Below the pieces are notes generated by a model. That model did no database searches. It saw only the letters and a program-made list of their open reading frames with translations, and was not told where the DNA came from. From positions 131,092-156,221 of the forward strand of contig CAJTRE010000002.1 of NCBI GenBank assembly GCA_910578495.1: a stretch of DNA of 25,130 bases, written 5' to 3'. Source of the stretch: an uncultured Dorea sp. GTDB lineage: Bacteria; Bacillota; Clostridia; Lachnospirales; Lachnospiraceae. Of this stretch, positions 13,691 to 19,812 are shown piece after piece. The position numbers and the translations under genes are program-made. Positions within the stretch are counted from its first letter, which is position 1; each line of letters opens with the position of its first letter.

Positions 13691-13702
13691 CCATAAAATA
13701 TT

Positions 13703-14572
13703 TTATGAGAATAATCTCTCTGTCACTTCCTGACCGGCCGGTGTTCCTGCCACTCCACCGATTCCTGTCTCTCTTAAAGAAACATCCATCTTATCGCCAA
13801 CTTCTTTCATGGCATCAATCACCTGATCTACCGGAATCTTACTTGTAATACCTGCAAGCGCCATATCTGCTGCCGCAAGAGCATTGACAGCTCCCCCTAC
13901 ATTTCTTTTCACACATGGTACTTCTACCAGTCCTGCCACCGGATCGCAGACCAGCCCCATCAGATTTTTAAGCGCCATAGCACAGGCATGTCCAATTACC
14001 TCCACGTCTGCCCCTTTAATATGGCAGATTGCTCCTGCCGCCATACCAGAACCAGAGCCAATCTCTGCCTGACATCCACCGGATGCTCCTGCCAGATATG
14101 CACGATTTGCAATAATCTGTCCCAGACCTGCCGCAACATACATTGCCTCTATCATTGTTTCTTCCGGTACGTTGTATTCCCTGTAATATGTAACCAAAAC
14201 TGCCGGGAGTACACCGCATGCTCCCGCTGTCGGGGCAGCAACAATACGCTTCATGCAGGCATTATTACATCCCATTTTCAACGCATTAGACATCACCTTT
14301 GCCATGAAATCTCCGCATAACGTATTGCCTTCCTGCTGATATGTGTCCATCAGTCCGCCTTCTTTACCTACCAGTCCGCCTGTAGATATCCGGTCTGCCT
14401 CATAAGCATCCAGGTTTTCCAGCATAGACTTCCACATACCTTCCATCTGTTTCCATGAACTTTCTTCCGAAACGCCTCTTTCCTGAGCGTCTTCAAGCTG
14501 AACCGCTTTCCAGAACGGAATTCCTTCTTTTTCACACCTTGTACGTGCTTCTTCCATTGATTGATATGACAT
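13703..14572 (-). CDS. sdaAA: L-serine dehydratase, iron-sulfur type, alpha subunit
   Basis: This is the catalytic subunit of the [4Fe-4S] enzyme that deaminates L-serine to pyruvate and ammonia in the cytosol. It has 289 residues. The cluster ligands are Cys167 (GASGGCQAE), Cys209 (LVCDPVAG) and Cys220 (EVPCVKRN). Their spacing of 42 and 11 residues equals that of the structurally known single-chain enzyme. Conserved segments APTAGACGVLPAVL (113-126) and GSGSGMAAGA (172-181) are also present. The gene follows sdaAB by 25 bases, with a GGAGG site before the ATG. The two-subunit arrangement is the usual one in Firmicutes. The enzyme is oxygen-labile, consistent with an anaerobe. Confidence 0.96.
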   Translation of the reverse strand: MSYQSMEEARTRCEKEGIPFWKAVQLEDAQERGVSEESSWKQMEGMWKSMLENLDAYEADRISTGGLVGKEGGLMDTYQQEGNTLCGDFMAKVMSNALKMGCNNACMKRIVAAPTAGACGVLPAVLVTYYREYNVPEETMIEAMYVAAGLGQIIANRAYLAGASGGCQAEIGSGSGMAAGAICHIKGADVEVIGHACAMALKNLMGLVCDPVAGLVEVPCVKRNVGGAVNALAAADMALAGITSKIPVDQVIDAMKEVGDKMDVSLRETGIGGVAGTPAGQEVTERLFS

Positions 14573-14597
14573 ACTCTTTTATATCCTCCACTTCCAT

Positions 14598-15263
14598 TTA
14601 ACCATTCGGATTCAGGAATTTCACGCGGATAATTCCCGGTTTACTTTCCAGATTATCAATTGCCTTCTGTGGTACTACCTGATCTGTCTCCACAACCATA
14701 ACAGCAGAGCCGCCGCGCTTATCGCGGAACACCTGCATAGTAGCAATATTAATCTGATCTTCTGTAAGAGCCTCTGATACGTCTCTGATACGTCCCGGCT
14801 CGTCCACATTGCGGATGATCAGCGTATAACTCTCACCACTAAAATTCACATCAATTCCATCCAGCTTACATACCTTAATTCTTCCGCCGCCGATGGAATG
14901 TGCCTGTATTTTCATCGTTGGAACACCATCCGCCTCCATAACAATCTGCGCTGTATTCGGATGAGCCCCTTTGATGTCCTTGCTTTCAATAGTAAACTCC
15001 ATACCTTCTTCTTTCGCAGCCTCAAAGCTTTCCGGAATCCGCATATCATCCGGCAGCATCCCCAAAAGTCCTGCAATCAGAGCCTTATCCGTTCCATGGC
15101 CTTTCCCCGTAGCAGCAAAAGAACCATGAAGATATACTGTAGCTTTCTTTGGCTGCCTGCCAAACAGTTGTCTTGCAATCAGTCCGATACGCGCCGCTCC
15201 TGCTGTGTGGGAACTGGACGGGCCTACCATAACCGGTCCTAAAATATCAAATATATTTCCCAT
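14598..15263 (-). CDS. sdaAB: L-serine dehydratase, iron-sulfur type, beta subunit
   Basis: This 221-residue partner of the alpha subunit has an N-terminal serine-dehydratase beta domain with DILGPVMVGPSSSHTAGAAR (6-25) and HPNTAQIV (101-108), then a C-terminal ACT domain (about 147-218: YTLIIRNVDEPGRIRDVSEA and so on). ACT domains bind small amino acids, so the subunit may sense serine. It is the first gene of the sda operon, with an AAAAAGGAGAGG site before the ATG and an extended -10 promoter at 15310-15318. Confidence 0.96.
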   Translation of the reverse strand: MGNIFDILGPVMVGPSSSHTAGAARIGLIARQLFGRQPKKATVYLHGSFAATGKGHGTDKALIAGLLGMLPDDMRIPESFEAAKEEGMEFTIESKDIKGAHPNTAQIVMEADGVPTMKIQAHSIGGGRIKVCKLDGIDVNFSGESYTLIIRNVDEPGRIRDVSEALTEDQINIATMQVFRDKRGGSAVMVVETDQVVPQKAIDNLESKPGIIRVKFLNPNG

Positions 15264-15309
15264 AACCTTTTACCTCTCCTTTTTATTTTTGTCATATTTA
15301 CTACGTATT

Positions 15310-15318
15310 ATTATAACA
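15310..15318 (-). promoter_or_regulatory. Extended -10 promoter of the sda operon
   Basis: On the minus strand TGTTATAAT gives a perfect -10 (15310-15315) with the TG extension. No good -35 is visible 16-18 bases upstream, where the arm of the neighbouring terminator hairpin sits. Confidence 0.55.
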
Positions 15319-15334
15319 TGGTACCGTAACGAAA

Positions 15335-15374
15335 GACAGAAAAACTTCTGTCGAAAAGACAAAAGTTTTCTGTC
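15335..15374. terminator. Long terminator hairpin after the 3D-domain gene
   Basis: The arms at 15335-15352 (GACAGAAAAACTTCTGTC) and 15358-15374 (GACAAAAGTTTTCTGTC) pair over about 17 bases with one or two irregularities, and a five-base loop. It lies 10 bases beyond the stop of the 3D-domain gene on the minus strand. The T-run after it is short, so efficiency is uncertain. Confidence 0.55.
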
Positions 15375-15384
15375 CATTAAATGT

Positions 15385-16506
15385 CTACCAATCTACATAT
15401 ATATCTATCGTACCCTTTGCACAACCTGTATCATATACTTTTGCAAGTCCAAGAGACGTTCTTAACACAGTACCCTTTTTATGACTGGAACTGGATATAC
15501 AAATATAATTATTTTTATCTCGGATCGTACCATCCTCGCCTACATGACGCCCCGGAATCTTGAGACCACCGCCTCTTAGAACTCTCTGAGAATACCACGT
15601 TTCTCGGCGCCCTTTGTAGTAATTCACACCCTTCCTTTTTGTCAGCACATGCTTTCCGGACGGCATTTTGTATCCGGTTTTTGCAGATTTTGCTTTGGAC
15701 CACCCGGAATATAAGCGAATGCTCTTCCCTTGAGATTTTGCGTTTTTATATGTGCGTACCCGTACATAATATCTCTGATTCCCACGAAGACGTCCCAGTT
15801 TTTTGGTAATGCTTTTACTACCTTTTAAGGTTACTGTCTTAGTGTTACTGCTAAATCTTTTGTTTGTCGAATACTGAACCTGATAGCCGCTAATCTGTTT
15901 CTTTTGTGTCACCCATCTCACAGTCAAGGAATTATTCTTCTTTGAAATCCCGGATAATTTACTGCCATTCGGAACAATCTTAAAATACCTAATGGCTTTT
16001 CCGGTAAAATCCCCTTTAAAAGAAACAGTTACTGCGTATCTTCCTACATTTTTTCGTCCATTAGCATACTTCACCGTATAATGTGCCGTACTTACTTTTT
16101 TTCCTTGTCTATCTTTGACCACTACCTTAGGCGTCTTTGTCTTTCCATTGTATACATAACCGGAAGCAGAAAGCTTCACTGACGGAGTATATTTCTTCTT
16201 GCTGACAGCAGGTGTTTTAACTTGTGGTACATTTTCATAATTGGAGGATTTTTCTTTTAAATCTTTCTTTGTATTTTCTGAATCAAAGTTTCCAGGCTCT
16301 GGTTTCTCATTGGTGTCAATTGTCTTTTCACACTTTTCCCCCGTAGAAACACCGTCAATTTTATCTGTCGATGCAGCCTCGGGCGTTTTGTCTGATACTT
16401 CCACTTCCTGATTCACAGAGTTCTCCGGTTCTTGTGCCTCAGCATATACGCCAAGATGCATAAACATCACAGAGAAAAGAAGTATACCAAAACCTCTTTT
16501 TAACAT
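15385..16506 (-). CDS. Secreted FN3-like and 3D-domain cell-wall protein
   Basis: This 373-residue exported protein starts with a signal peptide (about 1-25, KRGFGILLFSVMFMHLGVYA). Then come an acidic, Glu/Thr/Ser-rich linker (26-100), a bacterial Ig/MBG-like beta domain (about 106-178, SASGYVYNGKTKTPKVVV), a fibronectin-III-like domain (about 180-278, SLTVRW, YQVQYSTN, YYVRVRTY, YSGWS) and a C-terminal 3D domain (about 300-373). The 3D domain carries the three aspartates Asp359, Asp368 and Asp372 in KVYDTGCAKGTIDIYVDW. Family knowledge: 3D domains are double-psi barrels related to MltA and occur in peptidoglycan lytic transglycosylases such as the Sps/YuiC group. Cell-wall cleavage is therefore likely but unproven. 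The gene is monocistronic, between a strong promoter and a hairpin. Its basic, lysine-rich middle contrasts with the acidic linker. Confidence 0.82.
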   Translation of the reverse strand: MLKRGFGILLFSVMFMHLGVYAEAQEPENSVNQEVEVSDKTPEAASTDKIDGVSTGEKCEKTIDTNEKPEPGNFDSENTKKDLKEKSSNYENVPQVKTPAVSKKKYTPSVKLSASGYVYNGKTKTPKVVVKDRQGKKVSTAHYTVKYANGRKNVGRYAVTVSFKGDFTGKAIRYFKIVPNGSKLSGISKKNNSLTVRWVTQKKQISGYQVQYSTNKRFSSNTKTVTLKGSKSITKKLGRLRGNQRYYVRVRTYKNAKSQGKSIRLYSGWSKAKSAKTGYKMPSGKHVLTKRKGVNYYKGRRETWYSQRVLRGGGLKIPGRHVGEDGTIRDKNNYICISSSSHKKGTVLRTSLGLAKVYDTGCAKGTIDIYVDW

Positions 16507-16561
16507 TTCTTATAATCCTCTCCTTATAAACTCGGCCTCAGTCTTTCTGAAACCGATTGAA

Positions 16562-16590
16562 ATTATATCAAACCCCCTTCATAATGTCAA
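16562..16590 (-). promoter_or_regulatory. Perfect-consensus promoter of the 3D-domain gene
   Basis: On the minus strand TTGACA (16585-16590), 17 bases and TATAAT (16562-16567), an exact consensus sigma-A promoter. A promoter this strong usually needs a repressor, which fits the adjacent palindrome at 16607-16622. Confidence 0.8.
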
Positions 16591-16606
16591 ACTTTTTTAA
16601 CATTTT

Positions 16607-16622
16607 TGTAACATTTGTTACA
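16607..16622. promoter_or_regulatory. Palindrome upstream of the 3D-gene promoter
   Basis: TGTAACATTTGTTACA is an inverted repeat with perfect 6-bp arms (TGTAAC/GTTACA) and a four-base spacer, ending 16 bases upstream of the -35. It is a candidate binding site for an unidentified dimeric regulator. Confidence 0.4.
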
Positions 16623-16735
16623 TTTTCAAATAAGCCAAGCAACAAATTTGGTTGTCCCATATAGTGAATTTGCGCACATCAGCTAATGTTTTGCATACGA
16701 TATTATAAACAAATTATTACGATAAAGGAGAAGAT

Positions 16736-17662
16736 ATGTATCTTATTTTACCTGCAATTTTACTCCTGTTGATTCTATGTTCTTTTCTGTTTGTGTTCCG
16801 CCGGAAATGTATCATAAAGAAAATAAGCTGTATGCCCATTATTGATAAAATGTGTCTTTTAAATAAACTGCTTGCCCCTTTCGGATTCCAGTATATCTTG
16901 TCCCAGGATATTTTCACTTCCTGTTTGAGCGCATGGCAGAGAGACTACGGTTATCATCAAATTTACGACAAAAAAGCCCCGCATTTTAATATTGTTTTCG
17001 ACTGCGAACCGATTTATTTCGACTATAACGGCTGCACATGGCTGTTAGAATTCTGGAAAGGACAATATGGAATCAATACCGGAGCCGAAATCGGAATCTA
17101 CAAAGCTGACCGCATAATCTCCTGCCAGGAACGGGACCGCACACTGTTTCATACCGTAGAAGACTGTGAGCTTCCCAAATTTGCCCTGACGCTTATCAAA
17201 AACGGAGATCCTTGCGTTTATCTGGAACGTACTCACTGGTGGCTGACTGCATTTCTCATGGGAGATTATTCCGAACCTTGCGAACTGTGTGTCGAATACG
17301 ATATTACATTTCCTTCTGCAAAAATGTGCGATGCATTTGTAAATGCGCTGCTTAATGCCGGCTATACGTCAGAATGTATATCCGCTTGCTGCGCTGCCGC
17401 ATCTTTCACATTCAGCAATCCTGTTACTCCTCAGCCGGCAAGCTTACGTCCACTGCTCTGCCGTTTTGCTCAATGGAAAAACCGAATGTTCTTACGGCTT
17501 TACCGCTGGGCAACAAGACCATTTTGTCTCACCCTTGACCGGCTGCTGTATCTATATGAATATATGCCATTTGCATTCCGTCATATGATCTGCCTTAAAA
17601 ACATGAAAAAGAAACGTCATAAAAGGAGAGCGCTCTATGGGGATTCAAAATCGTCTCAATAA
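16736..17662 (+). CDS. DUF4474 domain protein with N-terminal membrane anchor
   Basis: This 308-residue protein of unknown function begins with one hydrophobic segment (about 2-21, LILPAILLLLILCSFLFVF) followed by basic residues, so it is probably membrane-anchored with the bulk inside. The central part (about 60-235) resembles the DUF4474 domain: SAWQRDYGYHQIYDKKAPHF, then FDCEPIYFDYNG and WLLEFWKGQYGINTGAEIG. The C-terminus is very basic. An AAAGGAGAAG site precedes the ATG. The last 26 bases overlap the start of the metallophosphoesterase gene, so the pair is translationally coupled. Both ends are intact. The family is found mainly in Clostridia; no biochemical role is known to me. Confidence 0.8.
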   Translation: MYLILPAILLLLILCSFLFVFRRKCIIKKISCMPIIDKMCLLNKLLAPFGFQYILSQDIFTSCLSAWQRDYGYHQIYDKKAPHFNIVFDCEPIYFDYNGCTWLLEFWKGQYGINTGAEIGIYKADRIISCQERDRTLFHTVEDCELPKFALTLIKNGDPCVYLERTHWWLTAFLMGDYSEPCELCVEYDITFPSAKMCDAFVNALLNAGYTSECISACCAAASFTFSNPVTPQPASLRPLLCRFAQWKNRMFLRLYRWATRPFCLTLDRLLYLYEYMPFAFRHMICLKNMKKKRHKRRALYGDSKSSQ

Positions 17663-18518
17663 AGCTTTTGAAAATGTTCCGGTTCTGCCTCTCACTGCAC
17701 AGTCTAAATATATTTTAATCAGCGACTGTCACAGGGGAACCGGGACGTCCTCCGATAATTTTCTAAAAAATCAACACCTGTATTTTGCCGCACTTCAATA
17801 TTATTATAAGCGGAATTACACTTATATTGAAATCGGAGACGGAGACGAATTATGGGAAAACCGCTCACTTACTCAAATTAAAGAAATACACAACAACACC
17901 TTCTGGCTGCTATCCCGTTTTTACACTGACAAACGCTTATATATGCTTTACGGGAATCACGATATGGATAAAAAGTATCCTCTCTTTTGTGAAACACATT
18001 TTACGACATATCCTTGCAGCACTTGTGCGATAGAAGAATTATTCCCCGGAATCGTCTTTTACTCCGGACTAATACTAAAGGACTGTGAAAATAAAAAGGA
18101 CATTTACCTCACCCATGGTCATCAAGCGGACTTCTTTAACAGTGTACTTTGGAAACTCTCCCGTTTTCTCGTCCGTTATTTGTGGCGTCCCTTAGAAAAT
18201 GCAGGTTTCCTCGACCCAACGAGTGCCGCTAAAAATAATCATAAAAAGAAACGAATTGAACGCTCCCTTTCCAACTGGGCGAAAAATTACGGCAACGCCT
18301 TAATCTGCGGTCACACTCACCGCCCTATGATTGGAAGTGCGGATTCGCCATATTTCAACACAGGAAGCTGTGTCCATCCCAGATGTATTACGTGTATTGA
18401 GGTAAAAAACCGATGTCTTACTTTAGTAAAATGGACCATGAAAACAAAACCAGACCGGACGCTTTATGTGGCTAGGGAAGTGCTGGCGGGACCCATATGT
18501 GTGGATGAAATGATGTAA
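17637..18518 (+). CDS. Metallophosphoesterase (calcineurin-like)
   Basis: This 293-residue dinuclear metal phosphoesterase has the full motif set: LISDCHRG (Asp30, His32), EIGDGDELWE (Asp68/Asp70), YGNHDMD (Asn107, His108), LTHGHQAD (His160, His162) and CGHTHRPM (His226, His228). The IGDGDELWENRS form resembles LpxH-like UDP-diacylglucosamine hydrolases, but a Gram-positive cell lacks that pathway. A phospholipid- or nucleotide-type substrate at the membrane is one possibility, given the membrane-anchored neighbour. The ATG lies within the 3' end of the DUF4474 gene, with an AAAAGGAGAG site inside that gene. There is no signal peptide. A GC-rich hairpin follows the stop codon. Confidence 0.88.
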   Translation: MGIQNRLNKAFENVPVLPLTAQSKYILISDCHRGTGTSSDNFLKNQHLYFAALQYYYKRNYTYIEIGDGDELWENRSLTQIKEIHNNTFWLLSRFYTDKRLYMLYGNHDMDKKYPLFCETHFTTYPCSTCAIEELFPGIVFYSGLILKDCENKKDIYLTHGHQADFFNSVLWKLSRFLVRYLWRPLENAGFLDPTSAAKNNHKKKRIERSLSNWAKNYGNALICGHTHRPMIGSADSPYFNTGSCVHPRCITCIEVKNRCLTLVKWTMKTKPDRTLYVAREVLAGPICVDEMM

Positions 18519-18554
18519 TTATACGTTATTTTTTACTATATCAGATATAATGAT

Positions 18555-18575
18555 GTTGGGGGCAAAGCCCCCAAC
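18555..18575. repeat. GC-rich hairpin downstream of the metallophosphoesterase
   Basis: GTTGGGGGC-AAA-GCCCCCAAC is a perfect 9-bp stem with a three-base loop, 36 bases after the stop. It is not followed by a T-run on either strand, so it may act as a transcript-end stabiliser or be a dispersed repeat instead of a classical terminator. Confidence 0.5.
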
Positions 18576-18643
18576 TATGATACCTGCGGATTGCTACAGC
18601 CATCTGCTCCAGAAAGGTCTATAAACCCGTTTGACCTGTGATA

Positions 18644-18814
18644 TTATTCATGAATCACTTTCTCAATATCATCTATAGTAATACTGATCGTATCCCAGTC
18701 CTTGGGAGAACTTCCGACATCTACAATGAAAGCCTTATTTTCAAATGCCTCCATAACATCAGCTTCTCTTCCATCCTTTAGCAATACTCTGTCAAATTCT
18801 TTAATCACCTGCAT
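18644..18814 (-). CDS. Small DUF4926-like protein
   Basis: This is a 56-residue protein beginning MQVIKEFDRVLLKDGREADV. The pattern of a start strand, a conserved DxVxLxDG turn, a central FxVDV strand and a C-terminal TISITIDDIEKV resembles DUF4926, small SH3-like barrel proteins often found beside toxin-like or restriction-type genes; that link is family lore and nothing near here supports it. A longer frame to 18868 exists, but a perfect AGGAGG site lies six bases before the ATG at 18812-18814, and the longer start would fall in the tRNA terminator. No separate promoter is evident, so it may depend on read-through from the tRNA unit. Confidence 0.7.
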   Translation of the reverse strand: MQVIKEFDRVLLKDGREADVMEAFENKAFIVDVGSSPKDWDTISITIDDIEKVIHE

Positions 18815-18865
18815 TCTTAACCTCCTTAAGTTTGCTCTTTTCTGCCCCATTTTTTTATTTCTGGA

Positions 18866-18903
18866 CATAAAAAAATGCCGTACACCTTAAAGTTTACGGC
18901 ATT
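18866..18903 (-). terminator. Rho-independent terminator of tRNA-Leu
   Basis: AATGCCGTA (18874-18882) pairs perfectly with TACGGCATT (18895-18903). On the minus strand the stem is followed by a run of seven T, the second half of the stem itself ending in TT. It starts about 18 bases after the tRNA. Confidence 0.85.
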
Positions 18904-18920
18904 CCCTATTACTTAATTAA

Positions 18921-19003
18921 TGCGGAGAAAGGGACTTGAACCCTCACAGGATAACTCCCACTAGAACCTGAATCTAGCGCGTCTGCCATTCCGCCATCTC
19001 CGC
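18921..19003 (-). tRNA. tRNA-Leu (anticodon CAG)
   Basis: On the minus strand the acceptor arms GCGGAGA and TCTCCGC pair perfectly. The anticodon stem-loop CTAGA-TTCAGGT-TCTAG gives anticodon CAG. A long variable arm (GTGGGAGTTATCCTGT region) marks a class II tRNA, and the T-arm carries GGTTCAAGTCC. The discriminator is A73, as needed for leucine. CCA is not encoded. The unit is single, with its own promoter and terminator. Confidence 0.95.
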
Positions 19004-19014
19004 TGACAAATGAT

Positions 19015-19043
19015 ATTTTATCACAGAATGTCATGTTTGGCAA
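19015..19043 (-). promoter_or_regulatory. Promoter of tRNA-Leu
   Basis: On the minus strand TTGCCA (19038-19043), 17 bases and TAAAAT (19015-19020), each one mismatch from consensus, about 12 bases before the mature tRNA 5' end. Confidence 0.75.
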
Positions 19044-19069
19044 ATACTTTTTTGAATTTATTACTATTT

Positions 19070-19105
19070 TAGGTAACAGTTCAGCCATGGCTGAACTGTT
19101 ACCTA
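19070..19105. repeat. Perfect 36-bp palindrome
   Basis: The arm TAGGTAACAGTTCAGCCA is mirrored exactly by TGGCTGAACTGTTACCTA, so the sequence is identical on both strands. It starts two bases beyond the stop codon of the P-II-like gene and can serve as its transcript-end hairpin, though no T-run follows on the minus strand. Part of it (19073-19090) matches 15 of 18 bases at 2941-2958. Confidence 0.75.
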
Positions 19106-19107
19106 TT

Positions 19108-19797
19108 TTAATCCGTAATATCCTCTTCTCTCATTCGTAATCCTGCCACACTGGTTACCGGCAGCGAAAATACGATTGCTTTCTCCTTGCTGTCAAGCCC
19201 TGCCTTTTCCATAATCGCTTTCATAATATCTTTTTTTTCTTCTGTTCTTGTCACAATAAAGATAATTTCTTTTTCCTCCGCCACTGATACCCCAAGGAAT
19301 TTCTTTGCACTTTCCATACCCGTACCTTTGGCATGGATAACCGTACCGCCTCCGGCTTTTGCGCTTCTTGCCGCGTCCATCGCAACATCGATACTTCCCT
19401 GATTTGCAATTGCCACCACCAGTTCATACGTTGTCTCTCTCAACTTCGTCTCTTCCTCCTTCTCATACTCATGGTTCTGAATCAAATATTGAAGCACTTT
19501 TTTTCCTCCGATACTACTGAGCGGAATAGTAAATGCAATTCCTCTCCCAGGTACATCAATCTGCATATTGATAATCAGACCTCGTTTAATCTGTCTCCAC
19601 ATTTCATCCGTCACTACGGAAAAAGAAACCATTTTCTCCGCCGCCTCAAGTCCAAAATAATCAAGGACTTCACTGTTGGCTGTTCCCCTGCCGAGCGCTT
19701 CAAATACAACTGCCTGATCATTTTGATGAAAAAACTCACGTAGTCTTTGTTTCATACTTCGGTTGGTGATTGTCACCAGCATATATAATTTGCTCAT
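19108..19797 (-). CDS. Tandem P-II-like nitrogen-regulator family protein
   Basis: This 229-residue protein is made of two P-II-like ferredoxin-fold repeats. Repeat 1 (about 4-105) has GRGTANSEVLDYFGL (36-50) and GIAFTIPLSSIGG (86-98). Repeat 2 (about 122-222) has AKGTGMESAKKFLGV (156-170) and AIVFSLPVTSVAG (207-219). P-II proteins are trimers of one-domain chains, so a fused pair would form a pseudo-hexamer or altered oligomer. The tyrosine uridylylated in the GlnB T-loop is not evident. The gene follows the DUF1538 membrane-protein gene after 15 bases, so it may gate or sense that protein as GlnK does AmtB (inference). An AAAGGAG site lies ten bases before the ATG. Confidence 0.8.
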   Translation of the reverse strand: MSKLYMLVTITNRSMKQRLREFFHQNDQAVVFEALGRGTANSEVLDYFGLEAAEKMVSFSVVTDEMWRQIKRGLIINMQIDVPGRGIAFTIPLSSIGGKKVLQYLIQNHEYEKEEETKLRETTYELVVAIANQGSIDVAMDAARSAKAGGGTVIHAKGTGMESAKKFLGVSVAEEKEIIFIVTRTEEKKDIMKAIMEKAGLDSKEKAIVFSLPVTSVAGLRMREEDITD

Positions 19798-19812
19798 ACG
19801 ACTGTTTCTCCT

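Noticed and set aside
18555..18575. GC-rich hairpin as a classical terminator
   Set aside because: No T-run follows on either strand.
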